From Paracoccaceae bacterium (lineage in GTDB: Bacteria > Pseudomonadota > Alphaproteobacteria > Rhodobacterales > Rhodobacteraceae), in the NCBI GenBank assembly GCA_027030435.1, contig JALVEX010000252.1:1-10041 (forward strand): a DNA stretch of 10,041 nucleotides, written 5' to 3'. The notes under the pieces are model-generated. The model saw only the letters and a list, made by a program, of their open reading frames with translations. It did not search any database and was not told where the DNA came from. How positions within the stretch are numbered: the first letter of the stretch is position 1; each line of letters starts with the position of its first letter. The translations under genes were made by a program, and so were the position numbers. Below, piece by piece: positions 1 to 8,604 of the stretch.

Positions 1-1
1 C

Positions 2-1132
2 GGGCTTTATGTCCACTGGCCCTACTGCCAGGCCAAATGCCCTTATTGTGATTTCAATTCCCATGTCGCAGCCGAGATCGATCAGGAGTCCTGGGCCGAG
101 GCATATGTAGGCGAGATCGACAGAATCGCCCGGGCAACAGGGCCCCGGCTTCTGAATTCGATATTTTTCGGCGGCGGCACGCCGAGTTTGATGGATCCCG
201 AGCTTGTTTCCACCACCATCAATGCCGCCGCCCAGGCCTGGCCTTTTGCCAATGATTGCGAAATCACGCTCGAGGCCAACCCCACATCGTCCGAGGCGGG
301 GCGGTTCCGGGCCTATTGCGATGCGGGCGTCAACCGCCTTTCGCTGGGCGTCCAGGCGCTTCGTGATGGCGATCTGCGCCGCCTCGGACGGTTGCACGAT
401 TCGCGCGAAGCTCTCGCCGCCTATGAGATGGCACGATCGATTTTCGATCGCGTGAGCTTTGATCTGATCTATGCGAGGCAGGGCCAGAGCCTCGCTTCTT
501 GGGAGGCCGAGCTTGGCGAGGCGCTCTCCCTCAATCCCGATCACCTCTCGCTCTATCAGTTGACCATAGAGCCAAACACCGCCTTCGGCGCCCTTGCCCG
601 GCGCGGCAAGCTCTCCGATCTGCCCGACGAGGATCTTGCGGCCGATATGTATGAAATCACCCAGGAGCTTTGCCACAATGCCGGGCTCCCGGCATATGAG
701 ATATCAAACCATGCGAGGCCCGGCGAAGAATCCCGGCATAACATGATCTATTGGCGCTATGGCGATTATGCCGGCATCGGGCCGGGTGCGCATGGCAGGC
801 TGACCCTGAACCGGCAGAAACAGGCAACCGTTGCCATCGCACAGCCCGATCATTGGCTGAGAGCCGCCCTGAAAAGGGAGGCGCCGGAGAAACCCGCCTG
901 CCCACTTTCACCCGAAGAACAGGCCACGGAATACCTTATGATGGGGCTGAGGTTGACGGAAGGTATCAGTTTATCAAGGTTTCATAAACTTTCCCGAGGC
1001 CGCATCTCGCTAAGCGGCCTGAACAGGCTTCAGGAGCAGGGCCTCGTTTCGGTGTGCGATGACAGCCTGCGCGCAACCGCGAAAGGAAGGCCTCTGCTGA
1101 ATGCGATCCTGCGCGAAATCCAATCGCCCTGA
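2..1132 (+). CDS. hemW: Heme chaperone HemW (radical SAM family), 5' end cut off
   Basis: The open frame runs from the window edge and gives 376 residues; family members are about 380-390, so probably only around ten N-terminal residues are missing. The radical SAM cluster motif CX3CX2C is at in-window residues 9, 13 and 16, followed by DFNSH, which is typical of HemW rather than of the oxygen-independent coproporphyrinogen oxidase HemN. The glycine-rich GGGTPS motif is at 57-62. Further family hallmarks are LEANPTS, NRLSLGVQ, YEISNHARPG and a GIGPGAHG stretch. HemW binds heme and is thought to hand it to respiratory proteins; it was long mis-annotated as an oxidase. It converges on parB with only 33 bp between the stop codons and runs against the expected replication fork. 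Identification is firm from motifs; the true start lies outside the window. Confidence 0.95.
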   Translation, partial: GLYVHWPYCQAKCPYCDFNSHVAAEIDQESWAEAYVGEIDRIARATGPRLLNSIFFGGGTPSLMDPELVSTTINAAAQAWPFANDCEITLEANPTSSEAGRFRAYCDAGVNRLSLGVQALRDGDLRRLGRLHDSREALAAYEMARSIFDRVSFDLIYARQGQSLASWEAELGEALSLNPDHLSLYQLTIEPNTAFGALARRGKLSDLPDEDLAADMYEITQELCHNAGLPAYEISNHARPGEESRHNMIYWRYGDYAGIGPGAHGRLTLNRQKQATVAIAQPDHWLRAALKREAPEKPACPLSPEEQATEYLMMGLRLTEGISLSRFHKLSRGRISLSGLNRLQEQGLVSVCDDSLRATAKGRPLLNAILREIQSP

Positions 1133-1146
1133 TACACAGATGATCT

Positions 1147-1166
1147 GGCCCGTTCCGCGCAGGGCC
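1147..1166. other. Weak hairpin between convergent hemW and parB
   Basis: GGCCC (1147-1151) and GGGCC (1162-1166) form a 5-bp stem with a 10-nt loop in the 33-bp gap between the two convergent stop codons; the last base is the first base of the parB stop. Neither strand has a T-run after it, so it is not a convincing intrinsic terminator. It could help 3'-end formation in both directions, or be chance in GC-rich DNA. Confidence 0.25.
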
Positions 1167-2059
1167 TAGCGGTTAGCCGAAAGCAGGCGGCAAAGATCGT
1201 CGAGCTCTTCGAGCGTCTTGTAGGAAATGGTGACGCTTCCGCTTTCACCGTCCGGCCGATGATTGATTGAGACCTTCATGCCGAGATTGGCGGAAAGATC
1301 CGCCTCAAGCGCACGGGTATCGGCATCCTTCTCCACCGATTCCCTTTGCGGCTTCTTACGATCCTCCTTCGGCCTCTTCACCAGGCGCTCGGTTTCACGC
1401 ACCGAAAGCCCCTTGCGGATCACCTCGCGCGCAATCTCGGCCGGATCCTCCGCCGTAACAAGCGCGCGGGCATGCCCGGCGGTGAGGCGGCCTTCCCGAA
1501 GATACCTCTGCACCTCCTCCGGCAGATTGAGCAGGCGCAAGAGATTTGCGATATGGCTTCGGCTCTTGCCCAGCGCCTCGGCCAGTTTTTCCTGGGTATG
1601 CCCGAACGTCTCCATCAGCTGACGATATCCGCTTGCCTCTTCCACGGGATTGAGATCCGCACGCTGTATATTCTCGATGATCGCAATTTCCAGCACTTCC
1701 GCATCGCTGTAATCGCGAATGATGGCGGGCACCTCATGCAATTGCGCCATCTGCGCCGCCCGCCAGCGCCTCTCCCCCGCGACGATCTCATAACCACCTG
1801 ATTTATCAGGTTTTTCACGGACGATCAGGGGCTGAATGATCCCTTTTTCCCGGATCGAATCCGCCAGTTCTCGCAGATCGTCCTGATCAAAATCACGCCG
1901 GGGCTGATCGGGGTTGGGCGTGATCTTCTCGATCGGGATGAGCCTTTCGGCCGGGCGCGCCGGCGCATCTTCATAACCCTGCTTGGACGGGCTGACATCC
2001 GCCATGAGGGCCGAAAGCCCGCGCCCCAAACCACGCCTTTCCGGCTTCTTGTCAGCCAT
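1166..2059 (-). CDS. parB: Chromosome partitioning protein ParB (CTPase, parS-binding)
   Basis: The 297-aa protein has the full chromosomal ParB layout. The N-terminal tail contains GLGRGLSALM (residues 10-19), which in this family contacts ParA. The CTP-binding half has a PNPDQPRR box (48-55) and GERRWRA (95-101), followed by ENIQR (129-133). A helix-turn-helix lies at about 155-177 (TQEKLAEALG...SHIANLLRLL), a charged linker at about 228-250, and a C-terminal dimerisation domain follows. ParB loads at parS as a CTP-gated clamp and spreads; two parS sites lie 1.4 and 3.3 kb upstream in the same operon. The start has a good ribosome site, GGAGG, 6 nt before ATG. The first 8 bases overlap the end of parA (ATGGCTGA), suggesting coupled translation. 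It is the last gene of the minus-strand block. Confidence 0.97.
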   Translation of the reverse strand: MADKKPERRGLGRGLSALMADVSPSKQGYEDAPARPAERLIPIEKITPNPDQPRRDFDQDDLRELADSIREKGIIQPLIVREKPDKSGGYEIVAGERRWRAAQMAQLHEVPAIIRDYSDAEVLEIAIIENIQRADLNPVEEASGYRQLMETFGHTQEKLAEALGKSRSHIANLLRLLNLPEEVQRYLREGRLTAGHARALVTAEDPAEIAREVIRKGLSVRETERLVKRPKEDRKKPQRESVEKDADTRALEADLSANLGMKVSINHRPDGESGSVTISYKTLEELDDLCRLLSANR

Positions 2060-2882
2060 TTGCGGCCTCCCTTTCTCTCAATTTGCGATTGTTCCGCTCC
2101 GCCAACTCCCTTGCCAGTGCCCGATAGGCCTTGCTCCCCTTCGAGTTTGGATCATATTCGAGCACGGGCATCCCGAATGAAGGTGCCTCGCTCACGCGCA
2201 CGTTCCTCGGTATGACCGTCCTGAACACAAGATCCCCGAGATTCTCCCGTGCATCAGCCTCGACCTGGCGCGAAAGCCGGTTTCGGCTGTCATACATCGT
2301 GAGCACGATGCCTTCATAGCGAAGGTTTCGCCCCGCGGCCCGGGCAACATCCCGCTTGGTCAGCATGAGCTGAGAAAGCCCCTCCAGAGCGAAAAACTCG
2401 CTTTGCAATGGCACAAGCAGGGAATCCGCGGCGACCATGGCATTGATCGTGAGAAGATTGAGAGAGGGCGGGCAATCGATCAGGATGAAATCCGGGTCAA
2501 CCTCCCTCACTGACGGCTGACGCAAGGCATCGTGCAGAAGAAAGCTTCTCTTCTTGCTGGCCATCAGCTCAGCATCCGCAGAGCTCAGATCCGTGGTGGC
2601 CGGCACGATATGAAGGCGCTCCGTCCCGGTTTCCCTGATGATATCCTTCAGGTCCGCTTCTCCGACAAGCAGATCGTAAACATTCAGATCCCGCTCTTCC
2701 GGCTCAATTCCCAGTCCGGTAGAGGCATTGCCCTGGGGATCAAGATCAACGAGAAGAACACGGAAACCTTCCTGCGCGAGGGCGGCGCCAAGATTGATTG
2801 TTGTCGTGGTCTTGCCAACCCCCCCTTTCTGGTTTGCTATGGCGATGATTTTAGGGCCTCTGCGCCCTGCAGGGTCAGGCAT
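2052..2882 (-). CDS. parA: Chromosome partitioning ATPase ParA
   Basis: The 276-aa protein is a MinD/ParA-type P-loop ATPase that moves ParB-parS complexes after replication. Visible motifs are the deviant Walker A KGGVGKTTT (19-27) with its signature lysine, the A' motif VDLDPQGN (45-52), and Walker B FILIDCPPS (132-140). It lacks the long N-terminal DNA-binding extension of plasmid ParA proteins, so it is the chromosomal type. I start it at ATG 2882: GGAG lies 9 nt upstream, and it overlaps the rsmG stop by 8 nt (ATGCCTGA). A longer frame from a TTG at 2897 exists, but that codon overlaps the likely ribosome site. It is translationally coupled on both sides, with rsmG upstream and parB downstream. 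No separate promoter is visible. Confidence 0.97.
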   Translation of the reverse strand: MPDPAGRRGPKIIAIANQKGGVGKTTTTINLGAALAQEGFRVLLVDLDPQGNASTGLGIEPEERDLNVYDLLVGEADLKDIIRETGTERLHIVPATTDLSSADAELMASKKRSFLLHDALRQPSVREVDPDFILIDCPPSLNLLTINAMVAADSLLVPLQSEFFALEGLSQLMLTKRDVARAAGRNLRYEGIVLTMYDSRNRLSRQVEADARENLGDLVFRTVIPRNVRVSEAPSFGMPVLEYDPNSKGSKAYRALARELAERNNRKLREREAANG

Positions 2883-3504
2883 TCCGTATATCTCCAAGCT
2901 TCAGGATGGCGGCGGAAGGATCCGTCACGCTCGGAAACTTTTCCAGATCGAATCGCCATAAGGCAAGGGCTGTTTCGATTTCATTTTCCACATTCGCACC
3001 TTTCGGCAATATCGCAACACCGCGCGGCGCAAGATGGCGTGCGGCAAGGCCAACAAGCGTTTCCAATGGTGCCAAAGCTCTCGCTGTAACGACATCGGCC
3101 GCAAAAGGCGGGATATCCTCGGCCCTTTGATCGAATACGCTGAAATCAGCCCCCGTTTGGCGCGCAACAGTACGCAAGAACGCAGCCTTTCTCTTATCAC
3201 TCTCGACAAGATAATGTTTTGCATCGGGGCGTTTTTCCTTGTTAACGATAGCCAGCACCGCCCCGGGGAACCCGCCGCCGCTGCCGATATCAACCCATAA
3301 TCTGGCATTTTTCGGCGCAATGTCAGATATTTGCGCTGAATCCGCAAAATGTCGCGCCCAGGCATCTCCCAAGGTGCCCCGGGCAACGAGGTTGATTTTC
3401 GGATTCCATTTCTTCAGGAGATTTTCATAAATCTGCAAGCGATCGATTGTTTCACGTGAAACATCGAAAACCTCCGCGAATTCCTCGGGGCTTGAAATCT
3501 TCAT
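2875..3504 (-). CDS. rsmG: 16S rRNA (guanine-527-N7) methyltransferase RsmG (GidB)
   Basis: The 209-aa protein has the SAM-binding signature DIGSGGGFPG at 72-81, preceded by KWNPKINLV (32-40) and RHFADS (51-56), all characteristic of RsmG. The family methylates G527 of 16S rRNA in the decoding region; loss gives low-level streptomycin resistance in several bacteria. Its ATG overlaps the mnmG stop by 4 nt (ATGA), and its own stop overlaps the parA start by 8 nt. Residues 14-19 (DVSRET) are encoded by a perfect parS site at 3448-3463, so this part of the N-terminus is under two constraints. Length is normal for the family and no key motif is missing. Confidence 0.96.
   Translation of the reverse strand: MKISSPEEFAEVFDVSRETIDRLQIYENLLKKWNPKINLVARGTLGDAWARHFADSAQISDIAPKNARLWVDIGSGGGFPGAVLAIVNKEKRPDAKHYLVESDKRKAAFLRTVARQTGADFSVFDQRAEDIPPFAADVVTARALAPLETLVGLAARHLAPRGVAILPKGANVENEIETALALWRFDLEKFPSVTDPSAAILKLGDIRNA
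3448..3463. promoter_or_regulatory. parS: parS centromere site inside rsmG
   Basis: TGTTTCACGTGAAACA is a perfect 16-bp palindrome identical to the well-known chromosomal parS consensus (TGTTNCACGTGAAACA). It lies in codons 14-19 of rsmG. The flanking bases (T3447, T3464) do not extend the palindrome. ParB from the same operon should load here. It lies about 5.2 kb from the proposed oriC. Confidence 0.95.
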
Positions 3505-5381
3505 CCTGCCTTATGCCGCTTTTCCATTTGGCGAAGCCTGCCAAGTATAAGCGTCAATGCGGCAGGCGTCATACCCTCGATCCGGCTGGCCTGCCCAAGG
3601 GTAGTCGGCCGCACCTTTTCGAGTTTCAGGCGGAGCTCGTTCGAGAGCCCGCTCAAGGATCGGTAATTGAAATCACCAGGTATTTCGTGCGATTCATCTC
3701 GCGCCAAAGCCTCTATATCCCGCTGTTGGCGCTTGATATAATTGGAATATATGGCTTCCCTCTCGATTTGCCGCGCTATATCTGGTGGTGTATCGTGCAA
3801 TTCGGGCATCAATCTCGCCAGATTTTCAAAGCCAATCCCGGGCAGAGAAAGAACAGCCATGCCGTCGCGCCTGCCGCCGTCCTGGCGGATCCTGATACCT
3901 TGTTCTTGCAATTGGCGCGGGGTGAGGCTCGCCTCATCCAATACGCGCCTCACTTTCTGCAACACATCCATTTTCCGTTCAAATTTGCGCCTCCGCTGAG
4001 TGCCAACACATCCAAGATCTATGCCTTTCGGTGTGAGGCGCTGGTCAGCATTATCCGCGCGAAGGCTGAGGCGGAATTCGGCACGCGAGGTGAACATCCT
4101 GTAGGGTTCGCTGACGCCTCGTGTGGTCAGATCATCAATCATCACGCCAATATAGGATTCCGACCTGCTGAAAAGGATCGGATCGCCCCCATTGGCAGAG
4201 CGCGCAGCATTCAGCCCCGCAACAAGCCCTTGCGCTGCGGCCTCCTCATAGCCTGTGGTGCCATTGATCTGCCCGGCAAGGTACAGGCCGGAAACGTCCT
4301 TCACTTCGAGTGTCTGCCTGAGTGCTCTGGGATCGATATAATCATATTCGATCGCGTAACCTGGCTGAAGGATAACGGCATTCTCGAGGCCCCTGATCGA
4401 GTGGACGTATTTTTCCTGGATCTCGGCGGGAAGAGATGTGGAAATGCCGTTTGGATAAACAGTATCATCATCAAGCCCTTCAGGTTCAAGGAAAATCTGG
4501 TGTGAGGTCTTGTCCGCGAACCGCACGATCTTGTCTTCTATGGAAGGGCAATACCGCGGGCCGATCCCCTCGATCATACCGCCATACATTGCAGACGATG
4601 CAAGATTGGCCCTGATGATCTCGTGGGTCTTTTCGTTCGTGTGCGTAATGCCGCATGATATCTGGCGAACGAATGGTTCCCTGTGAAGAAAGGAAAACAT
4701 CGTCGGCTCGTCATCCCCCGCCTGTGCCTCAAGTATCCCCCAGTTTATCGAGCGGCCGGCAAGGCGTGGCGGTGTCCCTGTTTTAAGGCGCCCAACAGTA
4801 AAGCCCATGTCTTCTATCTGCTCCGCAAGGCGGATTGCCGGCTTGTCGCCCATCCGTCCGCCCGGCAGCGATTTGTTGCCAATGTGTATGATCCCGCGAA
4901 GAAATGTGCCTGTGGTAAGAATGACCGCCCCGGCGAAGATCTCCGAACTATCGGAGAGCCGAACCCCAGTAACGGCCGACCCTTCAATCAACAGTTCCGA
5001 TACTTCGGATTCGATGATCTGGAGGTTTTCCCGGCTTGTCATCTCCTCCTGCATCGTAGCTCTGTATATAGAGCGATCTGCCTGGGCGCGTGGGCCCTGA
5101 ACGGCCGGCCCCTTCGTCCGGTTCAGAAGCCGGAACTGGATGCCGGCACGATCGGCAACGCGGCCCATGATGCCATCCAGCGCGTCAATCTCACGGACAA
5201 GATGGCCCTTGCCCAATCCCCCGATGGCAGGATTGCAGGACATCACGCCGATAGCGTCACGCGAAAGCGTAATGAGGGCCGTGCGCGCTCCCACCCGTGC
5301 TGCTGCATGAGCCGCCTCACAGCCGGCATGACCGCCGCCGACAACAATGACATCAAAATTGCGATGTTTCACGTGAAACAT
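3501..5381 (-). CDS. mnmG: tRNA uridine-5-carboxymethylaminomethyl modification enzyme MnmG (GidA)
   Basis: The 626-aa FAD protein works with MnmE to place carboxymethylaminomethyl groups on wobble U34 of tRNAs, using methylene-tetrahydrofolate and NADH. The FAD-binding GGGHAG is at residues 15-20. Other family blocks are SCNPAIGGLGKGH, GRLKTGTPPRL, GPRYCPSIEDKI, LQPGYAIEYDY and AGQINGTTGYEEAAAQG, followed by the helical C-terminal MnmE-binding region. Length is standard. Only 3 nt separate it from mnmE, whose gene for its partner lies directly upstream. The start is not certain: ATG 5381 abuts a GAGGA sequence, too close for normal ribosome binding, while GTG at codon 4 (5372-5370) lies 9 nt after it and would still leave the whole FAD domain. 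Either start lies within the parS palindrome. I keep the ATG because MFHVKH starts are common in related annotations. Confidence 0.97.
   Translation of the reverse strand: MFHVKHRNFDVIVVGGGHAGCEAAHAAARVGARTALITLSRDAIGVMSCNPAIGGLGKGHLVREIDALDGIMGRVADRAGIQFRLLNRTKGPAVQGPRAQADRSIYRATMQEEMTSRENLQIIESEVSELLIEGSAVTGVRLSDSSEIFAGAVILTTGTFLRGIIHIGNKSLPGGRMGDKPAIRLAEQIEDMGFTVGRLKTGTPPRLAGRSINWGILEAQAGDDEPTMFSFLHREPFVRQISCGITHTNEKTHEIIRANLASSAMYGGMIEGIGPRYCPSIEDKIVRFADKTSHQIFLEPEGLDDDTVYPNGISTSLPAEIQEKYVHSIRGLENAVILQPGYAIEYDYIDPRALRQTLEVKDVSGLYLAGQINGTTGYEEAAAQGLVAGLNAARSANGGDPILFSRSESYIGVMIDDLTTRGVSEPYRMFTSRAEFRLSLRADNADQRLTPKGIDLGCVGTQRRRKFERKMDVLQKVRRVLDEASLTPRQLQEQGIRIRQDGGRRDGMAVLSLPGIGFENLARLMPELHDTPPDIARQIEREAIYSNYIKRQQRDIEALARDESHEIPGDFNYRSLSGLSNELRLKLEKVRPTTLGQASRIEGMTPAALTLILGRLRQMEKRHKAG
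5364..5381. promoter_or_regulatory. parS: parS centromere site at the start of mnmG
   Basis: The 16-bp parS core TGTTTCACGTGAAACA occupies 5365-5380. With A5364 and T5381 it extends to a perfect 18-bp palindrome. The outermost triplet on the minus strand is the mnmG ATG, and the site encodes MFHVKH. It is an exact match to the parS consensus, identical in its core to the site in rsmG 1,917 bp away, and about 3.3 kb from the proposed oriC. Confidence 0.95.
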
Positions 5382-5384
5382 TCC

Positions 5385-6674
5385 TCACTTGCCCATGCAG
5401 AAACTGCTGAAGATCTCATCCAGCAAGTGTTCTACATTTACACGCCCGACGATGGATTCAAGGCTCCTTATAGCAGATCGAACCGATTCTGCGGCGATTT
5501 CGATATCCTGCCTCTCATCGGAAAGAAGAGAGAACGCCTCACTTAGATATTTCACTGATTCATCAATAGCTTGCTTGTGGCGTTGTCGTGTGGCCGTTGC
5601 TGCGCCCCGTGTTCTTTTCTGAAGAATTTTTATGATGCGCTCCGTGAGATCCCCGATCCCCTCGCCCGTAAGACCGGAAACGGCTAGCCCTTCGGCAGGC
5701 CGGAGATCCGATTTTGCACGTACGACCAAATCCCCGTCTTCGGGATCGATGGGCAGAGTATCGTTTTCATCCTCAACGAGAAAAACTCTAAGGTCAGCTC
5801 TCTCGGCGCGCTTCATTGCCAATTCCACACCGAGCTTCTCTATCTGATCCTCGGTGTCCCGCAGGCCGGCAGTATCGAGAAAGGTTACCGGAAGCCCCTT
5901 CAGATCCATCCGCACCTCGATGACATCGCGCGTCGTCCCGGCGATTTCGGATGTGATCGCCGCTTCACGCCCGGCAAGGGCATTCAGAAGTGTGGATTTG
6001 CCGACGTTCGGCGGACCGATAATGGCAACCTCGAAGCCTTCCCGGATACGCTCGGCCACAGCCACACCCTCCGCCTCACGGGCAAGCTCGGCCGTAGTTT
6101 TTTCCAGGATGGAAAGGGCCTCCGAAATCACGCCCTCGGGAAGCTCTTCATCTGCGAAATCAATCGTCGCCTCGATCAGCGCCGCTGCACGGATCAGTCG
6201 CTCACGCCAGGCATCGGCCTTTCGGCCAAGCTCTCCCGAAAACACGCGTTGGGCCTGCCGCCTTTGTGCTTCCGTTTCGGCTTCAAGAAGATCGGCAAGC
6301 CCCTCGACCTGTGCCAGATCCAGACAGCCATTATCGAGCGCTCTGCGCGTGAATTCCCCTGGCTCTGCATGCCGGAGCCCTTCAATCCTGCCTAGCTGAT
6401 CAAGCACCGCCCGCGTGATCGCCGGGCTCCCGTGAAGATGAAGCTCCGCGCTTTCCTCGCCGGTGAAACTCTTCCCTTTCTCGAAGGTCAGAACGAGCGC
6501 TTCGTCGATCACGTCACCTGAGGCATCGCGGATCTTGCGCAATCCCGCAAGGCGCCAGGGCGGGGGCTTGATGCCGAGCTCCTTCAGGGCGCGGATCGCC
6601 TTCGGCCCGGAAATCCGCAACACGGAAATTCCGGCTTTTCCCGGCGCCGTCGCAATGGCGAAGATTGTATCCAT
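5385..6674 (-). CDS. mnmE: tRNA modification GTPase MnmE (TrmE)
   Basis: The 429-aa GTPase is the partner of MnmG in wobble-uridine modification. The N-terminal tetrahydrofolate-binding domain begins DTIFAIATAPGKAGISVLR, with HLHGSP (79-84) and GEFTRRA (106-112). A helical domain follows, and the inserted G domain shows G1 GPPNVGKST (220-228), G2 GTTRD (246-250) and G3 DTAG (267-270). The G4 position reads AKSD (320-323) instead of the usual NKxD, so the asparagine that reads the guanine base is missing. The C-terminal catalytic motif is CMGK (426-429), a mild variant of CIGK that keeps the cysteine. At 429 aa it is shorter than the roughly 454-aa E. coli protein. No clear ribosome site precedes ATG 6674. 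It starts 32 bp after rho and ends 3 bp before mnmG. Confidence 0.96.
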   Translation of the reverse strand: MDTIFAIATAPGKAGISVLRISGPKAIRALKELGIKPPPWRLAGLRKIRDASGDVIDEALVLTFEKGKSFTGEESAELHLHGSPAITRAVLDQLGRIEGLRHAEPGEFTRRALDNGCLDLAQVEGLADLLEAETEAQRRQAQRVFSGELGRKADAWRERLIRAAALIEATIDFADEELPEGVISEALSILEKTTAELAREAEGVAVAERIREGFEVAIIGPPNVGKSTLLNALAGREAAITSEIAGTTRDVIEVRMDLKGLPVTFLDTAGLRDTEDQIEKLGVELAMKRAERADLRVFLVEDENDTLPIDPEDGDLVVRAKSDLRPAEGLAVSGLTGEGIGDLTERIIKILQKRTRGAATATRQRHKQAIDESVKYLSEAFSLLSDERQDIEIAAESVRSAIRSLESIVGRVNVEHLLDEIFSSFCMGK

Positions 6675-6687
6675 ATCGTTCTAACTC

Positions 6688-6703
6688 ATTGTTATACAAC
6701 AAT
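6688..6703. repeat. AT-rich inverted repeat between rho and mnmE
   Basis: ATTGTT (6688-6693) and AACAAT (6698-6703) form 6-bp arms around a 4-nt centre, filling half of the 32-bp gap between the rho stop and the mnmE start. In the mRNA it would be a weak AU hairpin about 13 nt before the mnmE ATG. The minus strand also contains TATAAC, a -10-like hexamer, without a matching -35. It is not a terminator. Confidence 0.35.
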
Positions 6704-6706
6704 AAG

Positions 6707-7978
<1,272 letters not shown>

Positions 7979-8053
7979 TGAGGTATCCTGCGGGCTGGCC
8001 GCGTGTCTGGTATTTTCATGGAAAAGATCGGAGCCGGACGGCCCTTCCCGCCT

Positions 8054-8082
8054 TATTTAGGTGGGCAGGAGAGGTGAGTCAA
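8054..8082 (-). promoter_or_regulatory. Candidate housekeeping promoter for rho
   Basis: On the minus strand a -35 TTGACT (8082-8077, five of six matches) is followed after exactly 17 bp by TAAATA (8059-8054, three of six matches). It lies 18 bp past the hemJ stop codon. Transcription would start near 8047 and give rho its own message. A GAGTC site (8076-8080), the recognition sequence of the alphaproteobacterial CcrM methylase (GANTC), overlaps the -35. The -10 is weak, so this is a candidate only. Confidence 0.4.
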
Positions 8083-8099
8083 TCACCATGCGACGATCA

Positions 8100-8549
8100 T
8101 CAGAATTTCAGAACCACCGAAAACACGATCAGAAGCATGAGGATCGTCGGCACCTCGTTCATCATCCGGTAATCGCGCCCGGAAAGTGTGTTTCTCAGCT
8201 CCTTGAAATCACGGTGCCGCCGTGAAAGCCAGAAGTGAAATACCGTCATCCCGATGACGGACGCGCCCTTGATCCAGGGCCAGACCTGCGACCAATCGAC
8301 AATTCCGGGCGTTGCCACCAGCATCAGGCCGAAAATCCAGCTGGCGATCATGGCCGGGGTCATGATCACCTTCAGAAGCTTGTGCTCCATTTTCAGAAAT
8401 AGGGAATATGTATCGCTTTCGGGCATGACGGATTCAACGTGATAGACGAAAAGCCTCGGCAGATAGAAAAGCCCAGCCATCCATGAGATCACGGAAACGA
8501 TATGGAGAGATTTGATCCAAGGGTAAAGATCAGGGAGGAGTTCCGACAT
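8100..8549 (-). CDS. hemJ: Protoporphyrinogen IX oxidase HemJ
   Basis: The 149-aa integral membrane protein matches the HemJ family (formerly UPF0093). HemJ performs the penultimate heme step, oxidising protoporphyrinogen IX to protoporphyrin IX, and replaces HemY or HemG in most alphaproteobacteria and cyanobacteria. Four membrane segments are visible at about 11-34, 57-79, 90-108 and 132-148. The first contains His16 in KSLHIVSVISWMAGLFYLPR, then His37; Lys60 lies in HKLLKVIMTP, and the last segment begins MNEVPT. Those His and Lys positions and the NE-PT block are conserved in the family. GGAAGG lies 9 nt before the ATG. It is the first minus-strand gene next to oriC. The usual hemE neighbour is absent. 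Confidence 0.93.
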   Translation of the reverse strand: MSELLPDLYPWIKSLHIVSVISWMAGLFYLPRLFVYHVESVMPESDTYSLFLKMEHKLLKVIMTPAMIASWIFGLMLVATPGIVDWSQVWPWIKGASVIGMTVFHFWLSRRHRDFKELRNTLSGRDYRMMNEVPTILMLLIVFSVVLKF

Positions 8550-8581
8550 GATTTCCCGCCTTCCGGTTTCGGACTCTTCTA

Positions 8582-8596
8582 TTCAAGTATATTGAA
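8582..8596 (-). promoter_or_regulatory. Candidate hemJ -10 element within a TTCAA/TTGAA palindrome
   Basis: The minus strand reads TATACT at 8591-8586, five of six matches to a -10 hexamer, which would start transcription about 30 nt before hemJ. It lies inside TTCAAGTATATTGAA (8582-8596), whose 5-bp arms are perfect inverted repeats around a 5-nt centre. No good -35 lies 16-18 bp upstream. It may be an activator- or repressor-dependent promoter, or simply part of the unwinding region. Confidence 0.3.
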
Positions 8597-8604
8597 AAAG
8601 GAAA

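Noticed and set aside
3447..4505. A plus-strand frame starting MFHVKH opposite rsmG/mnmG
   Set aside because: The FHVKH start arises because the palindromic parS reads the same on both strands; the rest is antisense to mnmG and has no recognisable domain.
4683..5546. A 287-codon plus-strand frame opposite mnmG and mnmE
   Set aside because: It is antisense to two certain genes, crosses their junction, and looks random in composition.
8511..8519. TGATCCAAG-like sequence near the hemJ start as a Caulobacter-type G-box
   Set aside because: It matches only seven of nine bases and encodes conserved HemJ residues (WIK), which explain it.
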